A stretch of 64,000 nucleotides of DNA from Ephemerocybe angulata. Taxonomy: Eukaryota; Basidiomycota; Agaricomycetes; Agaricales; Psathyrellaceae. The stretch lies in assembly GCA_013368325.1 (NCBI GenBank), contig JAACJK010000001.1:1736001-1800000 (forward strand), given 5' to 3'. Position numbers and translations under genes: made by a program. Below are positions 27,101 through 41,701 of this stretch, piece by piece (the stretch's first letter is position 1; each line of letters opens with the position of its first letter). Below the pieces are notes generated by a model, which was given only the letters and a program-made list of their open reading frames with translations, searched no databases and had not been told where the DNA came from.

Positions 27101-27367
27101 AACAAGACAGTAGAAGGCACGCTGGCTTTCATCGTGTCCGTGTCCGTATCGGCGTTGCTGCTACGTCTTTGTGGCTTGTCATCTTCCTTTTCGGTAACGA
27201 TATTTGCTTTGACTTGGGTTTACGATCGCTGATGTCCGCTTGTTAAGTCGCTTCGATACCTCTTGGCGGTCGTCTTTGGAGGTCTGCTGGAGGCACTGTC
27301 GGACCAGAACGATAACCTGACGCTTCCCCTGTACATGTGGAGTATGCTAGTGGCCTTTGGAGTGTAG
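24153..27367 (+). CDS. SEC59: Dolichol kinase (SEC59/DOLK)
   Basis: ER membrane enzyme that uses CTP to phosphorylate dolichol, giving the lipid carrier for N-glycosylation, O-mannosylation and GPI synthesis. It has a long N-terminal extension (MAMMNAVEEGRLFRLF, then a Ser/Asp-rich segment) followed by many hydrophobic segments. The diagnostic C-terminal half includes ARRKFFHALAVVMFVPGIAID, HIFMNEFLDHRDGG, the CTP-binding GVGDAAASLIGRKFG (about 26980-27075), WSPTTNKTVEGTLAF and FGGLLEALSDQNDNLTLPLY. It ends with AFGV and TAG at 27365-27367. At least six introns were inferred (for example around 24838-24898, 25145-25195 and 25857-25920). The N-terminal extension is longer than in yeast Sec59. 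Confidence 0.9.
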
Positions 27368-27592
27368 AAAGCCGTCATTACGGTAGTAGATGTACTAGAT
27401 TAAGCTCCAGACTTGGACGCGGCCCCTTTCGGACGATGATCGATGATTTGCTGGTATATGACGTCAAGGTTCGCACGGGCTGAAGTTGGGCTGAGCGTCT
27501 TCATCTGTCTCGCGAATGGTTGGACATGTCCCAAACCGGACGAACGCGACTGAAGCTCGACTGTGACGACGCTGTTTGAATGAAGCCCTCAG

Positions 27593-30500
27593 ATGCAAGA
27601 TAAAGCCAGAGCACCCGTCTCTGCTCTCTCCGACCCGCGATACCCCAAGGAACTCCATCCGCAAGATGCCCTCTTCTCCTCAGCGAACATCATCGCAAAT
27701 GGATCCGCAGCGGCGAGCAATTCGTACAAGGCACCTACCAAGACACCCAAGCGCCCAGCTCGCCCATCTACCGCACCGTCCCAGGATCAGGTCGCCCTAC
27801 TCCCCGCTGCGTTCAGGAGCCACACTATATCGCTGCCCGCCTCCCCAAGTCGCGAATCGCCATCAAAGGGTTCTCCACGGTCGACCAGCGAGGTCCGGAA
27901 GGCCCTGCAGGGCCTTCAGGGAGTGCCAGACGACTCAGTGGGCAAAGATGTTCGATCCCTCAATCCCTGTGAGTCTGCCGTGGGGTTTAATCTTTGTATC
28001 GCTGAAGTTTACGTCGTGATACCAGCCGAATTTGATTTGGCGTCAGACCCTGGCTATGCTCTGGGTACCTCCGATTGCGACTGGGCGACTTTCGTCACTG
28101 CCTATGCTATGGGGCGGTGGGACCCCCACAAAATCCCGAACCCACCTCGGTCCTACCTCTGCTTCCCTGGCGACACCATCCAACCCCCGCCCCAACCAAG
28201 ACTCGTGAGAGAGGTTATACATGCGTCGCATTCGCTTCCTCGAGAAACCGAATATACTGTCGAAACGGAGGAGAGCCTAAGGGACAGTAGTGTGGTTGCA
28301 TCTGCCGTCGATTCCATGCCTGACTCCACAAACTCCGTTGGGACCGCATCTACTTCACCCACCTCGAAGCTACAACATAGGAATACGATCAACCTACTCC
28401 CCTTCGAACTCTCTCTCCCCGGCTCGTCCTCACATCGAAGTCGCAACTCCTTTTCGTCTTCGGCGTCTACGTCATCGTTTGGTGGTAGCACGGCGAGCAG
28501 TACTACAACGTCCTCGAAAACGGAGATCCAGGCTGCGGCAGCGACGATGCGGTGGGCTGCCGCCAGAGTCGACATATCGCCCCTTGCCCTCCCGTCACCT
28601 GAGCACGAGCTGACCGACCCCATGAGAGGAGTCACAGCGGCACTCCCGGTGTCGTATCCCGAGGACCCATTCAATCGCGTGACGGAGAAGGTTGCCACCC
28701 CTGGTGGCACACGGCGGTCGAGACTGTGTGACTTTTGGGAGGGCACTACCGCCGTTGACGATACGCCCCCCACATCTCCTAGTGCGACCACCACCCGGCC
28801 TTTGAAGCGAATAAGCCTGGACGGATCGTCCTATCCGCTCGCCAGCAAGCCGGGGAATATGTTCCGAATCGAGGAGACCTCCCCCACCCCCGATGAGAGC
28901 GTTACAAGCTCCTTATCACTCGGTCCGAGCAGCGCTCTGTCTGACCCAACTACACAGCTATCTATCCTTGCCGCCCCGCCTCCGGCCACGGCACCCATCC
29001 TTGGTGGAGGATCACAGTCACGCGCCAATGAATCCGGAGATTACTTTGGCGATGCTACGCCGCCTAGCGGAACACGTCCAATTAACGGCGTATCTCCATC
29101 GAGTCTCTCACAATCAGGGCAAAGTGCTTTCTCAAATGCTGTCGATCTGAATTCAGTAGACTCCGATGGTACTCTTACAGTTCCAGCCCTCCCTCGACGG
29201 GTATGCCTGACACGCCAGACATCGTCACCTCTTCCTATGCCTCAGCCGCACGAAATGAGGTTGCCTGGAGGAAGGTTGACTTCGGATAATGTGATTCCTT
29301 CAATCAAGGCGGGGAGGTCGGCGAAGGAGGAGCAGATGTACAATGAATTGGGGTATCTGGCTCCACCAAATCCCCCAGATGAATTGGAGAGAAGGAGGGC
29401 CTTGTATAAGTACGCCCTGGCTTTTCTTTACGCCTATGACCACACTTATAACACCCGTTCAGATTCAACATCCTGAATACTGGCCCCGATTTGAACTTCG
29501 ACCGAATTGCACATCTCGCGAAACTTGTGTTCAACACGAAGGGAGTTATCATATCGCTGATCGATGGTAATGAACAGTGAGTTCTTTGTTTTGCTAACTA
29601 CATATGGAAGGGATGTTGACTGTTTTGCGTGAAGGTGGTTCAAGTCTGAGTGTGCGTGGTTTGGAGCTCAGTCGTCCAGATTGGGCTGGTCGTGACTAAT
29701 TACGGTTTGCTTTGATAGTTGGCTCGATGTTTTCACAGGGGGGTTCGCCGGCGCGGAGTTGTCCAAGGACACAGTCGTTATGCGGGCATTCTATATTGCA
29801 GAGGTAATCCTTGAATTAATGCGGATGTCTTCGACTGTCCTGACTAGACACAGAGGTGACGAACCCACGATGGTCTTGGATACGCACTTAGATTGGAGAT
29901 TCGCAAATAATGTAAGTATTCGTCTCTTGAAGTAACATCCACGCATCTGACTGCGTATACTTGCAGCCTCTAGTAACCGGCCCCACACAAGTACGCTTTT
30001 ATGCTGGAGCACCACTGCGTACTCAAGATGGCTTCAACATTGGAACTTTGGCTGTCTTTGATGACGCTCCCCGGGAAGATTTTACACCTCGGCAACGGCA
30101 TACATTGAAAGAGTTTGCGGTGCGTATAACAACTAGTCATTTTGCTGATAATTTGCTTAACTATCTCCCAGGCAATCGCTATGCGAGAGCTTGAACTCTG
30201 GAGGGACAAGGTGAATAAAGTTTGGCCAGCCCTCTTCTCCCTGCTCATGATAGAAATAGATTCAACTGAGGATTCGCGATCGAATTCAAAGCTCTGTACG
30301 TTTATTCTCTCTACACTCCCTGATTCGAGATCTCTTATTGTGGTATCATTAGATGGAACAATTTAGCAGGGAGTGCTTGGAAAGTGACAACGAAGTATAC
30401 ACCCATGGCCAACAAGCCCTCAAGTCGACAGGGGAAAACTCCATGGAGCAGGTCTACGACCGTGCTGCCAAGCTAGTTCAGAGGACGCTTGACGTCGAGG

Positions 30501-33500
30501 GCGTAATCGTGCTGGACGTGTCGCACTGCGAAGTATTGGAGAACATGAGCGCGGAAGGGCGTGTTTCTGTCATCGTCCACCATGGAGACGTAGAGAGCCC
30601 AACGGAGACCAGACAGATCTCGCAGGAGGAATATCACAAGTTCAATCGTTTCTTCGAGAAGCATCCGGACGGGAGAATTTTGGAGGGGATTCTGCCGCAT
30701 CTGTTTAGGCCTTATATGCCGACGCATATTCGGTATGCTTTAAGTGAGTGGACGCATTCCTTGAGGCGAAATATTTTGGGCTGACTTGGGACGGGGATCC
30801 TTCAGCGGTGCCAATTTTCAACATAGATAAGCGACCGTTTGCTCTCATATGTGCTTACAACACCAACGATCACTCAAAACGCTTCGTAAGTTGAATCTAC
30901 TACTCTCGTTGTTCTGACTTATCCGTTGCGCAATTAGCTCGAAGGACACGAATTGTCGTATTTGCGTGCCATTGGTACGCGTCGTTTAAATAATTTTCGG
31001 CTTGGATGGCATGCTCACGTTTGCGCAAGGTGTTATCATTCTATCGGCTGTCTTGAAACGGAGGATGATTTTAGCTGACAAGGCCAAGAGTCTCTTCATA
31101 TCGAAGTGAGTGGAATTGCCATATACCCTTTGGACGTTCTGGGATACTGACGAGCGTCCTAGTATCTCCCATGAACTTCGGACACCCCTCCATGGAGTAT
31201 GCTATGTGCTATGCTTCCGTATCGCAGTGCACTGATTATTATTTTGTCCAGATTCTTGCTGCTGCCGAACTACTCAGCGACAGCCCGCTCACGCATTCGC
31301 AAATGTCGTTCATCCAGACTGTGCAGGCGTGTGGAACGTCGCTCGTGGAGACGGTGAACCACGTCCTGGATTTCACAAAGCTCAGTGGAAACACAAAAGC
31401 GGGTGGTGCAGAGAAAGTCATCGTACCTACGATGACTGACTTGATGCAGCTTATCGAGGATGCTATTGATGGGAGCTGGATTGGACATCGCGCTCGGACG
31501 GCTATCATGGGCGATTCAATGATTGGGAGTGTCTACTCTCCACCGAGCGATGATGACTTGTCACCAAGTCCGAAGCCACAATACCATGTCGAGACTGTCA
31601 TCGATATTGGGTATCGTGAAATGGTAGGGGATACTTTTTTATGTGGTTTCGACCGCACATATGCTAATAGAATGACCGTAGGGATGGTTACTCAATTTCG
31701 AGAAGGGTGGCATTCGCCGTGTCCTGATGAATCTTTTTGGTAACAGCCTAAAGTTCACGACGGATGGGTATGTCCATGTCCGCGCGCGCTCGCTGCCTCT
31801 AAACGCCGACGATCCCCCGGGTAAAGTGAGGGTAGAGCTTGCAGTGCAAGACACTGGAAAGGTATGCCTTAACATCACTTCTAGGCTTTAGGCTTAGCTG
31901 ACTCCAATCTAGGGGATAAGTTCCTACTTCCAAAAGAATCTGCTCTTCCAGCCGTTCTCCCAAGAAAACCCTCTGCAAACTGGCACAGGCCTAGGTCTGG
32001 CCATTGTCAACAGCATCATCCGGTCGGAAAATGTGGATGGGAAACTCGACGTTTTGAGCGAGGAGGGCAATGGAACAGAAATAAAGTTCAACTTCCTGGC
32101 CGATGCCCCTAAAGATCCAGCACAGATCGCGCTATCTTCGCAAGAGGTCCAGCCATTCAGGATGGAAGATGGTTCACCACTTCCTACGGTTTCCCTGCTG
32201 GGCTTTGATGACGCTCACCGAGGAGTTCAGCTCCTGCGGAAAGTCGTTCTTGGATACCTGCAGGACTGGTGGGCGTTCCCTGTCAACGAAGGCCCTGAGC
32301 TTGGGGATATCGTCGTGGTGAACGAGGACATTGCGCCGTTGATGGGAGCTGTGCAGAAGAGGGATGTTAGGCGGCCGTTCGTCATTCTTTGGGGAGCGAG
32401 GGGGACCCTACAATATTGGCAGTGACGAGTGAGTACGAGCGGATGGGTGGGTTCTGCAGGATTCTGTATAAGCCTGGAGGGCCGACGCGACTGCGGGCCA
32501 TCATGAAACTGTCGATCCACGCTTTGAAGATGGGCCATTATCAGTATCGTAAGACGTCGCCGCCGGTAAACATGATGCCCGGGTACGTCTCTCAAGCCAA
32601 GGGAGAGGCGGATCGATACAGCAGCGCGGCATGGAGGAGGAATTCGGACGAGAGCTACAAGATTACGCAATCCAAGCCAACACGTCCAAGTATGGCTCGT
32701 GCGATCACGCTCAACCCACTTTCGAACTTGCGACAAATCGTGCAGAGCGATGAAGCAGAGGCTAGTCCCAGTCCACCTGGAACACCTGTGGATCCGGTTT
32801 TGGCTACCATACCGGTTGGATCTGGTGGGTCTTTGCTGAAGAGCGCTGTGAAGACGACCGCGCCGGAAGTCCAGCAACAAGAGCGCAGGCCGAGGGTTTT
32901 GGTCGTGGAGGATAATAGCCTCCTTCGAAACTTGTTGTGAGTTGCACCACATCGCTTCTTGCTGAGAGCTTGTGCTTACATGACATTTGGCGTTTTCTAG
33001 GGCAAAGTGGCTGGTTAAGAAGGTGAGCAACGGGCCTTGGACCGATATGGATAAAGGTTTTCTTACTCTGGCGTTCGTATCAGAATTATGATTTCAAGGA
33101 AGCTGTTGACGGCCTGGAAGGGGTCAATATATTCCGAGAAGAGGGCCCGTTCGAGTGAGTTGCTAGCTCACATTGATGACAGCACGCGAATTTCCCCTAA
33201 CAATTCATTTGCTACTACTAGCGTGGTCGTCATAGATCTCTCAATGCCAGTTCTAGACGGTAAGATAATCCCTCATCTACCTGCCTTCTAGTATATCTTG
33301 AGCTCACGTTGTATTTTGTTCTTTCCTCGCTGATAACAGGGGTGGCTGCTACAAAGCAGATGCGCAGGATCGAGAGTGAATCTGGATCTGTGACGCCGGA
33401 GTTGCCCAGGCCCACTAAAATCCTCGCTTTGACTGGGATGTCCTCGCTCGAGGATAAACGCAAAGCTTTTGATGCTGGCGTAGATGGCTAGTGCGTTTGA

Positions 33501-33628
33501 CTTGTCTTGGCTATCAGTTCCGCTGTTGGGTGTATCCCTTTGCTGACTTGAGCTCCCTTCTTAGCCTCGTGAAGCCGGTCGCTTTCAAGACATTGGAAGA
33601 CATGTTCACCAAGCTTGGAATTTCATGA
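27593..33628 (+). CDS. Hybrid histidine kinase with GAF domain and C-terminal receiver
   Basis: Two-component phosphorelay sensor, expected to feed a histidine phosphotransfer protein. The ATG at 27593 opens a long exon of disordered Ser/Pro-rich sequence that includes DCDWATFV and, later, LALPSPEHELTDPMRG. Then comes a GAF domain (about 29490-30200: NFDRIAHLAKLVF, ISLIDGNEQWFKS, QVRFYAGAPLRT), a second GAF-like stretch (30430-31000), and the H-box FISNISHELRTPLHGI (about 31095-31250). The HATPase includes the N-box VLMNLFGNSLKFT, G1 VQDTGKGIS and G2 GTGLGLAIV. The receiver has LVVEDNSLL, phospho-acceptor Asp in VVIDLSMPVLDG, and lysine in GYLVKPV. It ends LGIS with TGA at 33626-33628. All phosphotransfer residues are intact. 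There are no membrane segments, so it is a cytosolic sensor. The ligand is unknown. Confidence 0.9.
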
Positions 33629-34193
33629 AACTGCTTCACTCCATCCCCATTGAATCGACACAGAATGCTCTCCTACTATCGTCCAAACAGTGCGAGCCGG
33701 ACGATCATTCTTGCTTTAACCCATCTCTGTAGCGTACTAGTACTACTGACCGACTAAACCAAGCACCGCCTGTATTTTATATATCTGCCCTCCTACTCTT
33801 CGTATCACTCCATCTTATTACACCACCGCTGTATATCTAGCTTGCCATCGACGGACATGTTTTTCCTTTCCTTTGTCACGAGGCTCATGCTTGTCAGTCG
33901 ATCACACTTCATATTGAATTGGTATCGATCCAGGATCCAACCTTGAGGCTGCTACATGTGGTAAGTGATTTACAAATCTTCCGCTTAGGCGGGAGTGTGT
34001 ATTCTACGAGTTACATTGGTTCTTTCGTTGGCAGAAGTAGGGGGAATATATGCAGCAAGATAGGCACGAGGGGGACCGACGGTACAGACCGTCGGAGTGC
34101 CGCCATGCTTTTGGGTTAGTGCGTTTGATGCGCAACGGACGAAGGAGAGGGGGGTGGAAAAGAGTGAAAGTGAATTGCCATGCGACGGTGAAA
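33629..34193. other. Convergent 3' region, hybrid kinase / homocitrate synthase
   Basis: Untranslated 3' ends of two convergent genes, T-rich near 33770-33870. No additional gene was recognised. Confidence 0.5.
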
Positions 34194-35867
<1,674 letters not shown>

Positions 35868-36048
35868 TTTTGAGTGTGAGGGCAGGGGAGTGGGCGTTCG
35901 GTGAGTGTTCTAGTGAAGTGCAAATTTGTGAACCGAGTCACTATAATTACTTGAAGCTTCGGCTTCTCCCGGTTGATCGGCCGACAATCATTAATTACGT
36001 AATTGACTAGTAAGCGCCGACCGTGACTGCGCCAAGGCTGGCGGGCGG

Positions 36049-36714
36049 CTACAGAACTCGGCGCTCGCATCGGGTCTCGTTATGCACGCCTTCGCAGTTC
36101 TGGTCGCAGTACCCCATCCCACACCGCCGGCACTGGTACGCTCCCAGATATCCGCACACCGAGCAGAGCAGCCGAGGGGGATAGGTGGGCGCTGGTGCAG
36201 CTGCAGTCAAATAGGAAGGCGTCAACCCGGCGATGTTCTGGGTTATAGTTAGATGTATTTGTATAGCACGAAAGATGGCACATACTGATTCCTCGAGCAG
36301 CGTCGCGAAATTCTTCCGATAGAGCAGCGCAGTCCGGACATTCATCGTCGATTTTTTGCCAGTGGCTGCTGGCGAGGTGCCAGGGATAGTCACTTTGCGT
36401 TTGTCCGAGATTGTCTGTCTCGCCCTTCCCTTCGTATAGGTCCCTTCATCGTCCTGTTCCTGCCCAGGTCCCGGGGCACTTTCTGAATAATTTGAATTCT
36501 ATGGTTGGGTGGACGCTTAGATCACGCTGTGGGGAAATTTGGAGCCGGCGGACGCACCTCAAGCTCGTCTAGATGCCTCTTTGTTCGCTTGGCGATAACC
36601 TCCGGCGGCAGACCCTGCCAATTAGAGGCTGCCTGTCTCGCAACTGGGGGAAGTCAGTACACTGTTGTACCAAAGATCTTCAATGTGCATACGTTTTGCT
36701 CGTTTTGGAGGCAT
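36049..36714 (-). CDS. VPS71: HIT-type zinc finger protein, ZNHIT1/VPS71 (SWR1 complex)
   Basis: Chromatin-remodelling subunit expected to work in the SWR1 complex that deposits H2A.Z. Four exons start at ATG 36714 (MPPKRAKLARQAASNWQG). The middle is basic (KGRARQTISDKRKV, NVRTALLYRKNFATLL). The C-terminal HIT finger supplies the metal ligands CSVCGYLGAYQCRRCGMGYC, followed by DQNC and the final HNETRC, and ends RRVL at TAG 36049-36051. Length and order fit ZNHIT1 rather than other HIT proteins, because the finger is at the very C-terminus. It is divergent from the fusion gene across 251 bp. Confidence 0.88.
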
Positions 36715-36913
36715 AACAGGTCATTGATGGTGTCGAGAACTGATCGGCCGAGTTGATGGGTGCTGTCGGCAACTGTTTACATTCGACGAGCACGCCATTT
36801 GTGAGCAAACAGTACAAGTCGCCATATAGTCTCCATAATGGCCCGCAAACTTTCTCGACACATCATCACCACCACCACTGACCTCCAAAACCTAGTCCAT
36901 CTCTTCCATTCGC

Positions 36914-36922
36914 CATATAAAA
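36914..36922 (+). promoter_or_regulatory. TATA-like box of the lyase-mevalonate kinase gene
   Basis: CATATAAAA lies about 45-50 bp before the ATG at 36966. If it is used, the transcript starts after the ATG at 36838, so the out-of-frame upstream frame from 36838 would not be a uORF. Confidence 0.4.
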
Positions 36923-36965
36923 CTTTACAGGCATCGCCACCACCACCTCAACCGGAACCCCCATC

Positions 36966-39900
36966 ATGGCACCCAACCCGCACGATTTCAAGGATCGGCT
37001 GCATGACCTCCCCACACCCGAACCAGAATCCCCATTTCCGAGAGCAAGGAAACCGTATAGGTTCTCCACGCTATGCGCGACCGTCGAAAACCCAGATATG
37101 AAGGATCAGTACGGGAGTAGTTCCGTACCCATATACCAAACGGCCACTTTCAAGGGAGTCGGCAACGAATACGACTATACTCGCAGTGGAAACCCCACAC
37201 GGACTCACCTTCGTACGTTCTTTACCCTTTAAATTTACGATGGCGTGCTAAAATGTCCAACAGAGCACCATCTTGCCAAGATCTCATCTGCTTCTCATGC
37301 CTTCACCGTTTCGTCCGGAATGGCGGCCCTTGACGTTATTTTGAGAATATTGAAGCCGGGAGACGAGGTTATCGCAGGCGACGACCTTTACGGCGGAACC
37401 AACCGACTGCTCACATACATCCGCAAGCACGTAGGCGTCGTCGTGCACCATGTCGATACCACCAATCCCGAAAACCTTCACGATTATATCCATCCCACCA
37501 AGACGGCCATGGTCCTCCTCGAATCCCCAACCAACCCGCTTCTCAAAATCGTCGATCTCGCCACAATCAGCAAAGACGTGAAGGAGATTGCTCCAGGTGC
37601 GGTGATCGTGGTGGATAACACCATGATGAGCCCCTACTTGCAGCGGCCGCTCGAACATGGTGCCGATATCGTCTACGACAGCGCTACAAAGTACCTCAGC
37701 GGACATCACGATCTCATGGCTGGAGTCGTCACCTGCAACAGAGACGACATTGCCCAGCAGATCGCCTTCACGATCAACTCTGTCGGCAACGCCCTCACTC
37801 CCATCGACTCCTTCCTGCTCCTCCGTGGAATCAAGACCCTGGCCCTGCGTATGGATAGGCAGCAGCAGACGACGCAATTGGTTGCGGAATACCTGTGGAA
37901 CCTAGGTTTCCACGTCAATTACCCGGGTTTACCTGACCACCCGCAGAGGGAGGTCCACCTGCGAATCGCGGATGGAAATGGAGCAGTACTTAGTTTCGAG
38001 ACTGGAAACAAGGAGTTGAGCGAGAAGATCGTTGCCGCCACTAGGCTCTGGGGTATCAGTGTCAGCTTTGGGTGTGTGAACAGTCTCATTAGTATGCCCT
38101 GTGTAATGTCGTGAGTACTCTTTACCTCTCGTCCATTGCAATTCGTTGATCAGTGCCCTTCAGACACGCCTCAATAGACGCAGCAACTCGTGCCGCCCGT
38201 GGACTTCCGGAAGACCTCATCCGTCTCTGTGTCGGAATTGAGGATCCCACTGACCTCCTTGACGACCTAGAGCACGCACTCTTGGATGCAGGTGCCATCG
38301 AACTGAACGCCGCACAGAACAAGCTGGTCCGGGTGCCCGATCCTGATGCCCTCAGCCGCGCAGTACACGACCTTGATCTGAATGGCGACCAGGAACAGCT
38401 CGAGTGGTTTGTCAGTGCCCCTGGGAAGGTCATCTTGTTCGGAGAACACGCTGTTGTGCATGGAGTTGTGAGTACAATTCTCTTCTCGAAGCTTTCTTTA
38501 TTATACGTTGTGGGTGCTCAGGCACAGATGTTGCTGCCTCGAGGACGGCGGAGATGTCGTCATCAAGCTTGTTCAGAAGTGTCCGGTCATTCAGAACGAC
38601 TAAAAGCTAACTCGCCCGTCTAGACTGCCGTCGCAGCTTCTGTGGACCTTCGCTGCTATGGCCTCACGACGCCACGCACGGACAACAAACTTTCTGTCCA
38701 CTTCAGTGACATTGACAACTTCTATCACGAATGGGACATTCAAAACCTTCCATGGGACTCCGTAACACCCATACCAGTTGGCGGCACGCATCCCGAAGAA
38801 CTTGATCAGAGGCTGGTTGAAGCTATCACATCGACCGCACTCGCTGAGTTGGGCGAGGACAAGAAGGCTGCTCGTGCCGCGTCGCTTGCATTCCTGTACT
38901 TGTATATGGCCCTGGCCAAGGGGGATAGACGGTACGTCTTCCACCACATCGATTTCATTGCTTCTTGGATGAGGATACGAGAGGCACGAACACCGCGACG
39001 TAACTCACCTCACCATCCCCGCACCGTCATTCCGTCCTTTTCTCTCTCCGCGGGATATGGGCATCCCTGTTATTATTGCACTGGATTGCTGACGATTGCG
39101 ATTCTTATTATTCCAGGCCTGCTCTGAACTTCACCGCTCGGTCGACCTTGCCGGTTGGTGCCGGTCTAGGCTCGTCGGCGTCCTTCTCGACATGCGCAGC
39201 AGCGGCGTTGTCGCTCGTGCACCGTCGCCTGACTCTACCCGCTCTGCCAGCCCCTAATGTGACGCACACATCTCACCAAGGGCGTCGCGCCCTTCCTCAT
39301 AACATCGCTGAAGATGTCAACCGACTGGCCTTTATGGCCGAGAAGATCCTGCATGGAAATCCCAGTGGCGTTGACAACAGCGTATCTGTATTTGGAGGCG
39401 CACTGGCGTACACGCGGGCTGGATTTGGAAGGGACGGCGGAATGGAAGGCATCCAGGGGTACGTTCCTTTTTCCTTGATGTTCCGGCTGTCCAGTCTTCT
39501 GTTGGCTTGCTGCATCGCGGTTTGCCGAGGTTGGGTGGTTGGAGTGTGCATCCCCTTTGCATGTCCAAGAGTACTTATTAAATCTGTCTCCCAGATTCAA
39601 GTCGCTCAAGTTCCTCCTGACTAATTCGAAGGTACCTCGAGACACCAAGAAGCTTGTAGCAGGTGTTGGGGAGAAGAAAGCAAACGTGCGTTTGAATCGC
39701 TTTCTGATACTCCAAACCAGGACCACTGTGGTGGTGAACCTTGCTCATGCTTGAACGGAACATTTCTCACAGGAACCCGAGTTAGTGAATGGCATCCTCA
39801 AGTCTATTCAGAGTATCAGCGATGAGGCCAGGAGGGCCCTGGCGGATCCTGAGTTGCCGCGTGATGCGTTGTTATCTGCTCTGAACGTGAGTGGAATCTG

Positions 39901-40519
39901 GTTCGCATCCTCGTGTCCCCCTTTTCTGAACGTTATGCTTTGGACTGCTTCGTATGATATTAGGCCCTGATTGAGGAGAATCACGACCACCTGGTCACGC
40001 TGGGCGTATCGCATCCAGCACTCGAAACCATCCGGGAGAAAACGAAGAGTCCGTTTGGACTCAGCACCAAGCTCACAGGCGCGGGAGGGGGCGGGTGTGC
40101 AGTGACGCTTATTCCTGATGGTGAGTGCACGTTGTAGCGATTATGTCTTCGTAACGCTTGTGTGGAGCTCATTTACTGACCGTATGAATGAATCAACAGA
40201 CTTCAAGGACGAGGACTTGCAGAGCCTAATTGATGAATTGATCCGCCAAGACTACCAGCCCTATCTCACATCTGTAGGAGGAAGTGGTCTCGGGATCTTG
40301 TCGCCGTATCCAGAGCATCGAACCCGTGGATCTGATCCTCTGCCTCCGAGGCAGGACGTGGGCCAGGTTACTCCACCTGAGACGCCCAACCCTGAGATCG
40401 CAGAGGGATATGAGAAGCAGGCTGGGGTCTTCGATCCTTTACGTCCGCCGTTTGAGACCGCCGCGACGACGGACCTTCCTGGTTGGACTGCTGGGCTTGG
40501 CCGTTGGCTGTACGTCTAG
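36966..40519 (+). CDS. Cystathionine beta-lyase - mevalonate kinase fusion protein
   Basis: Nine exons (36966-37212, 37264-38110, 38164-38467, 38624-38931, 39117-39458, 39595-39685, 39773-39886, 39964-40120, 40200-40519) join to 910 codons including TAG. Residues 1 to about 410 are a PLP-dependent cystathionine beta-lyase (STR3/MetC type, methionine synthesis): YQTATFKG, YDYTRSGNPTR, SSGMAALDV, ESPTNPLLKI, VDNTMMSPYLQRP, the PLP lysine 225 in SATKYLSGHHDLMAG, and GLPEDLIRLCVGIED. A linker of about 34 residues (411-444) leads straight into mevalonate kinase (445-909): motif 1 SAPGKVILFGEHAVVHG, motif 2 LPVGAGLGSSA (580-590) and motif 3 KLTGAGGGGCA (787-797). Exon 3 encodes the end of the lyase, the linker and the start of the kinase, with no stop, intron or Met codon. 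Both enzymes look complete. The kinase phosphorylates mevalonate in isoprenoid synthesis. Confidence 0.9.
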
Positions 40520-41701
40520 GGTGGGGTGGGGTGCGCTATAATTGGACTTTCTGTACGAGACGCGGGGAGGAGAGCGGCCGGCTGGCTCTGGTTGTTGGCC
40601 GCTGGGCTGGGTTGAGCGAGATCTAATCGATAATCTGCCGGGATGAGGATGACGAGGGGCTGGATGTAGTAATTGTGCTGTATTGTTTGTATTCCTAGTA
40701 GCTATCGCGTGAGCTGCATACCGTATAGTGGTTCTGCAACTCAGTTGAAGGTGCACCAGATCGACGCGGACAGGAAGCCAAAGGTAGTCGTCGAGCTCCC
40801 GTGGCCATGGAGTATACGTGCTCGGGATCGTTGTAGGGTCTGTAGCTATGGCCTATATGCTCGTTTTTTGAGCTGATGGTGGTAGGAGGGAGGAATATAG
40901 CCTGCCGTCTCTGCGAAGGCCAGTTCGCGCTGAGCGCTAAAATAGGAGCACGGGCGCTTGTGCGTTGTTAAGCGAGATCGAATGCACTTTCATGGACCCT
41001 TTAGGACGCAAACTCTGAACGGACAGGCAGAAGAATCTTCTCGAGAGCTTCAGACCTTCGAATAATGGTCAAGAATAAATTACGTTCGTATTCTCCCTCG
41101 GTGACAGTTCATCTGGTCATAGGAAGAATTCAAGGCGCCCGTCGCTTGTTCCTTGGCGCGAGGCCCTGTCCTTTGAATTTATCAGTTTGAGGCTTCAGCC
41201 ACGGGAACATTCCAAGTACGCCGGACCACCACTTCCATAGACCAGGTACCCTTTACGTCACTTTCTTGAGATCGGGAATTAGAGATCTAAAGAGGTGCAC
41301 TGTCCTTCTTTCAGGAGGATCTGCAAGCTTATCTTTAACAGACGCGACTCAATCATTCCCAAGCTGTTGAACGACAGAATCCATAGAAATCCTCTGAAAG
41401 GAATAGAATTATAAGGGCTGTCTGAGAAACCTGGATAGGTAGGGTGGTGGCGTGCGGCCCAGAAATCCGAGATAAATACATGTAAGAATACAAAAGGAGA
41501 ACCTGCCAATATGGCTGAAGGATCATCTGCGCTGCGGTGTCTAACTAACACCAATAAACTGTTTGCTACCCCGAAAGTATATCCTGCGCTTGGGTATCCA
41601 CAACATAAGACTATCGATACATATTAGAGGAACCCGTTCCAAAAAGAGAGAATTCCTTCATTTGTGTTTGTGTCGTGTTCCGCTCCTGCCAGTGGCTCCG
41701 A
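40520..41701. other. Convergent intergenic region, fusion gene / sesquiterpene synthase
   Basis: About 1.2 kb between two convergent genes. Open frames of up to 105 codons do not resemble anything known. No RNA gene or repeat was recognised. Confidence 0.5.

Noticed and set aside
28153..28794. 213-codon minus-strand frame inside the hybrid kinase gene
   Set aside because: Antisense of the long Ser/Thr-rich exon of the histidine kinase; a compositional shadow.
36838..37101. Upstream ATG and 87-codon frame overlapping the lyase start
   Set aside because: It lies upstream of the TATA-like box at 36914, so it is probably not on the transcript and not a uORF.
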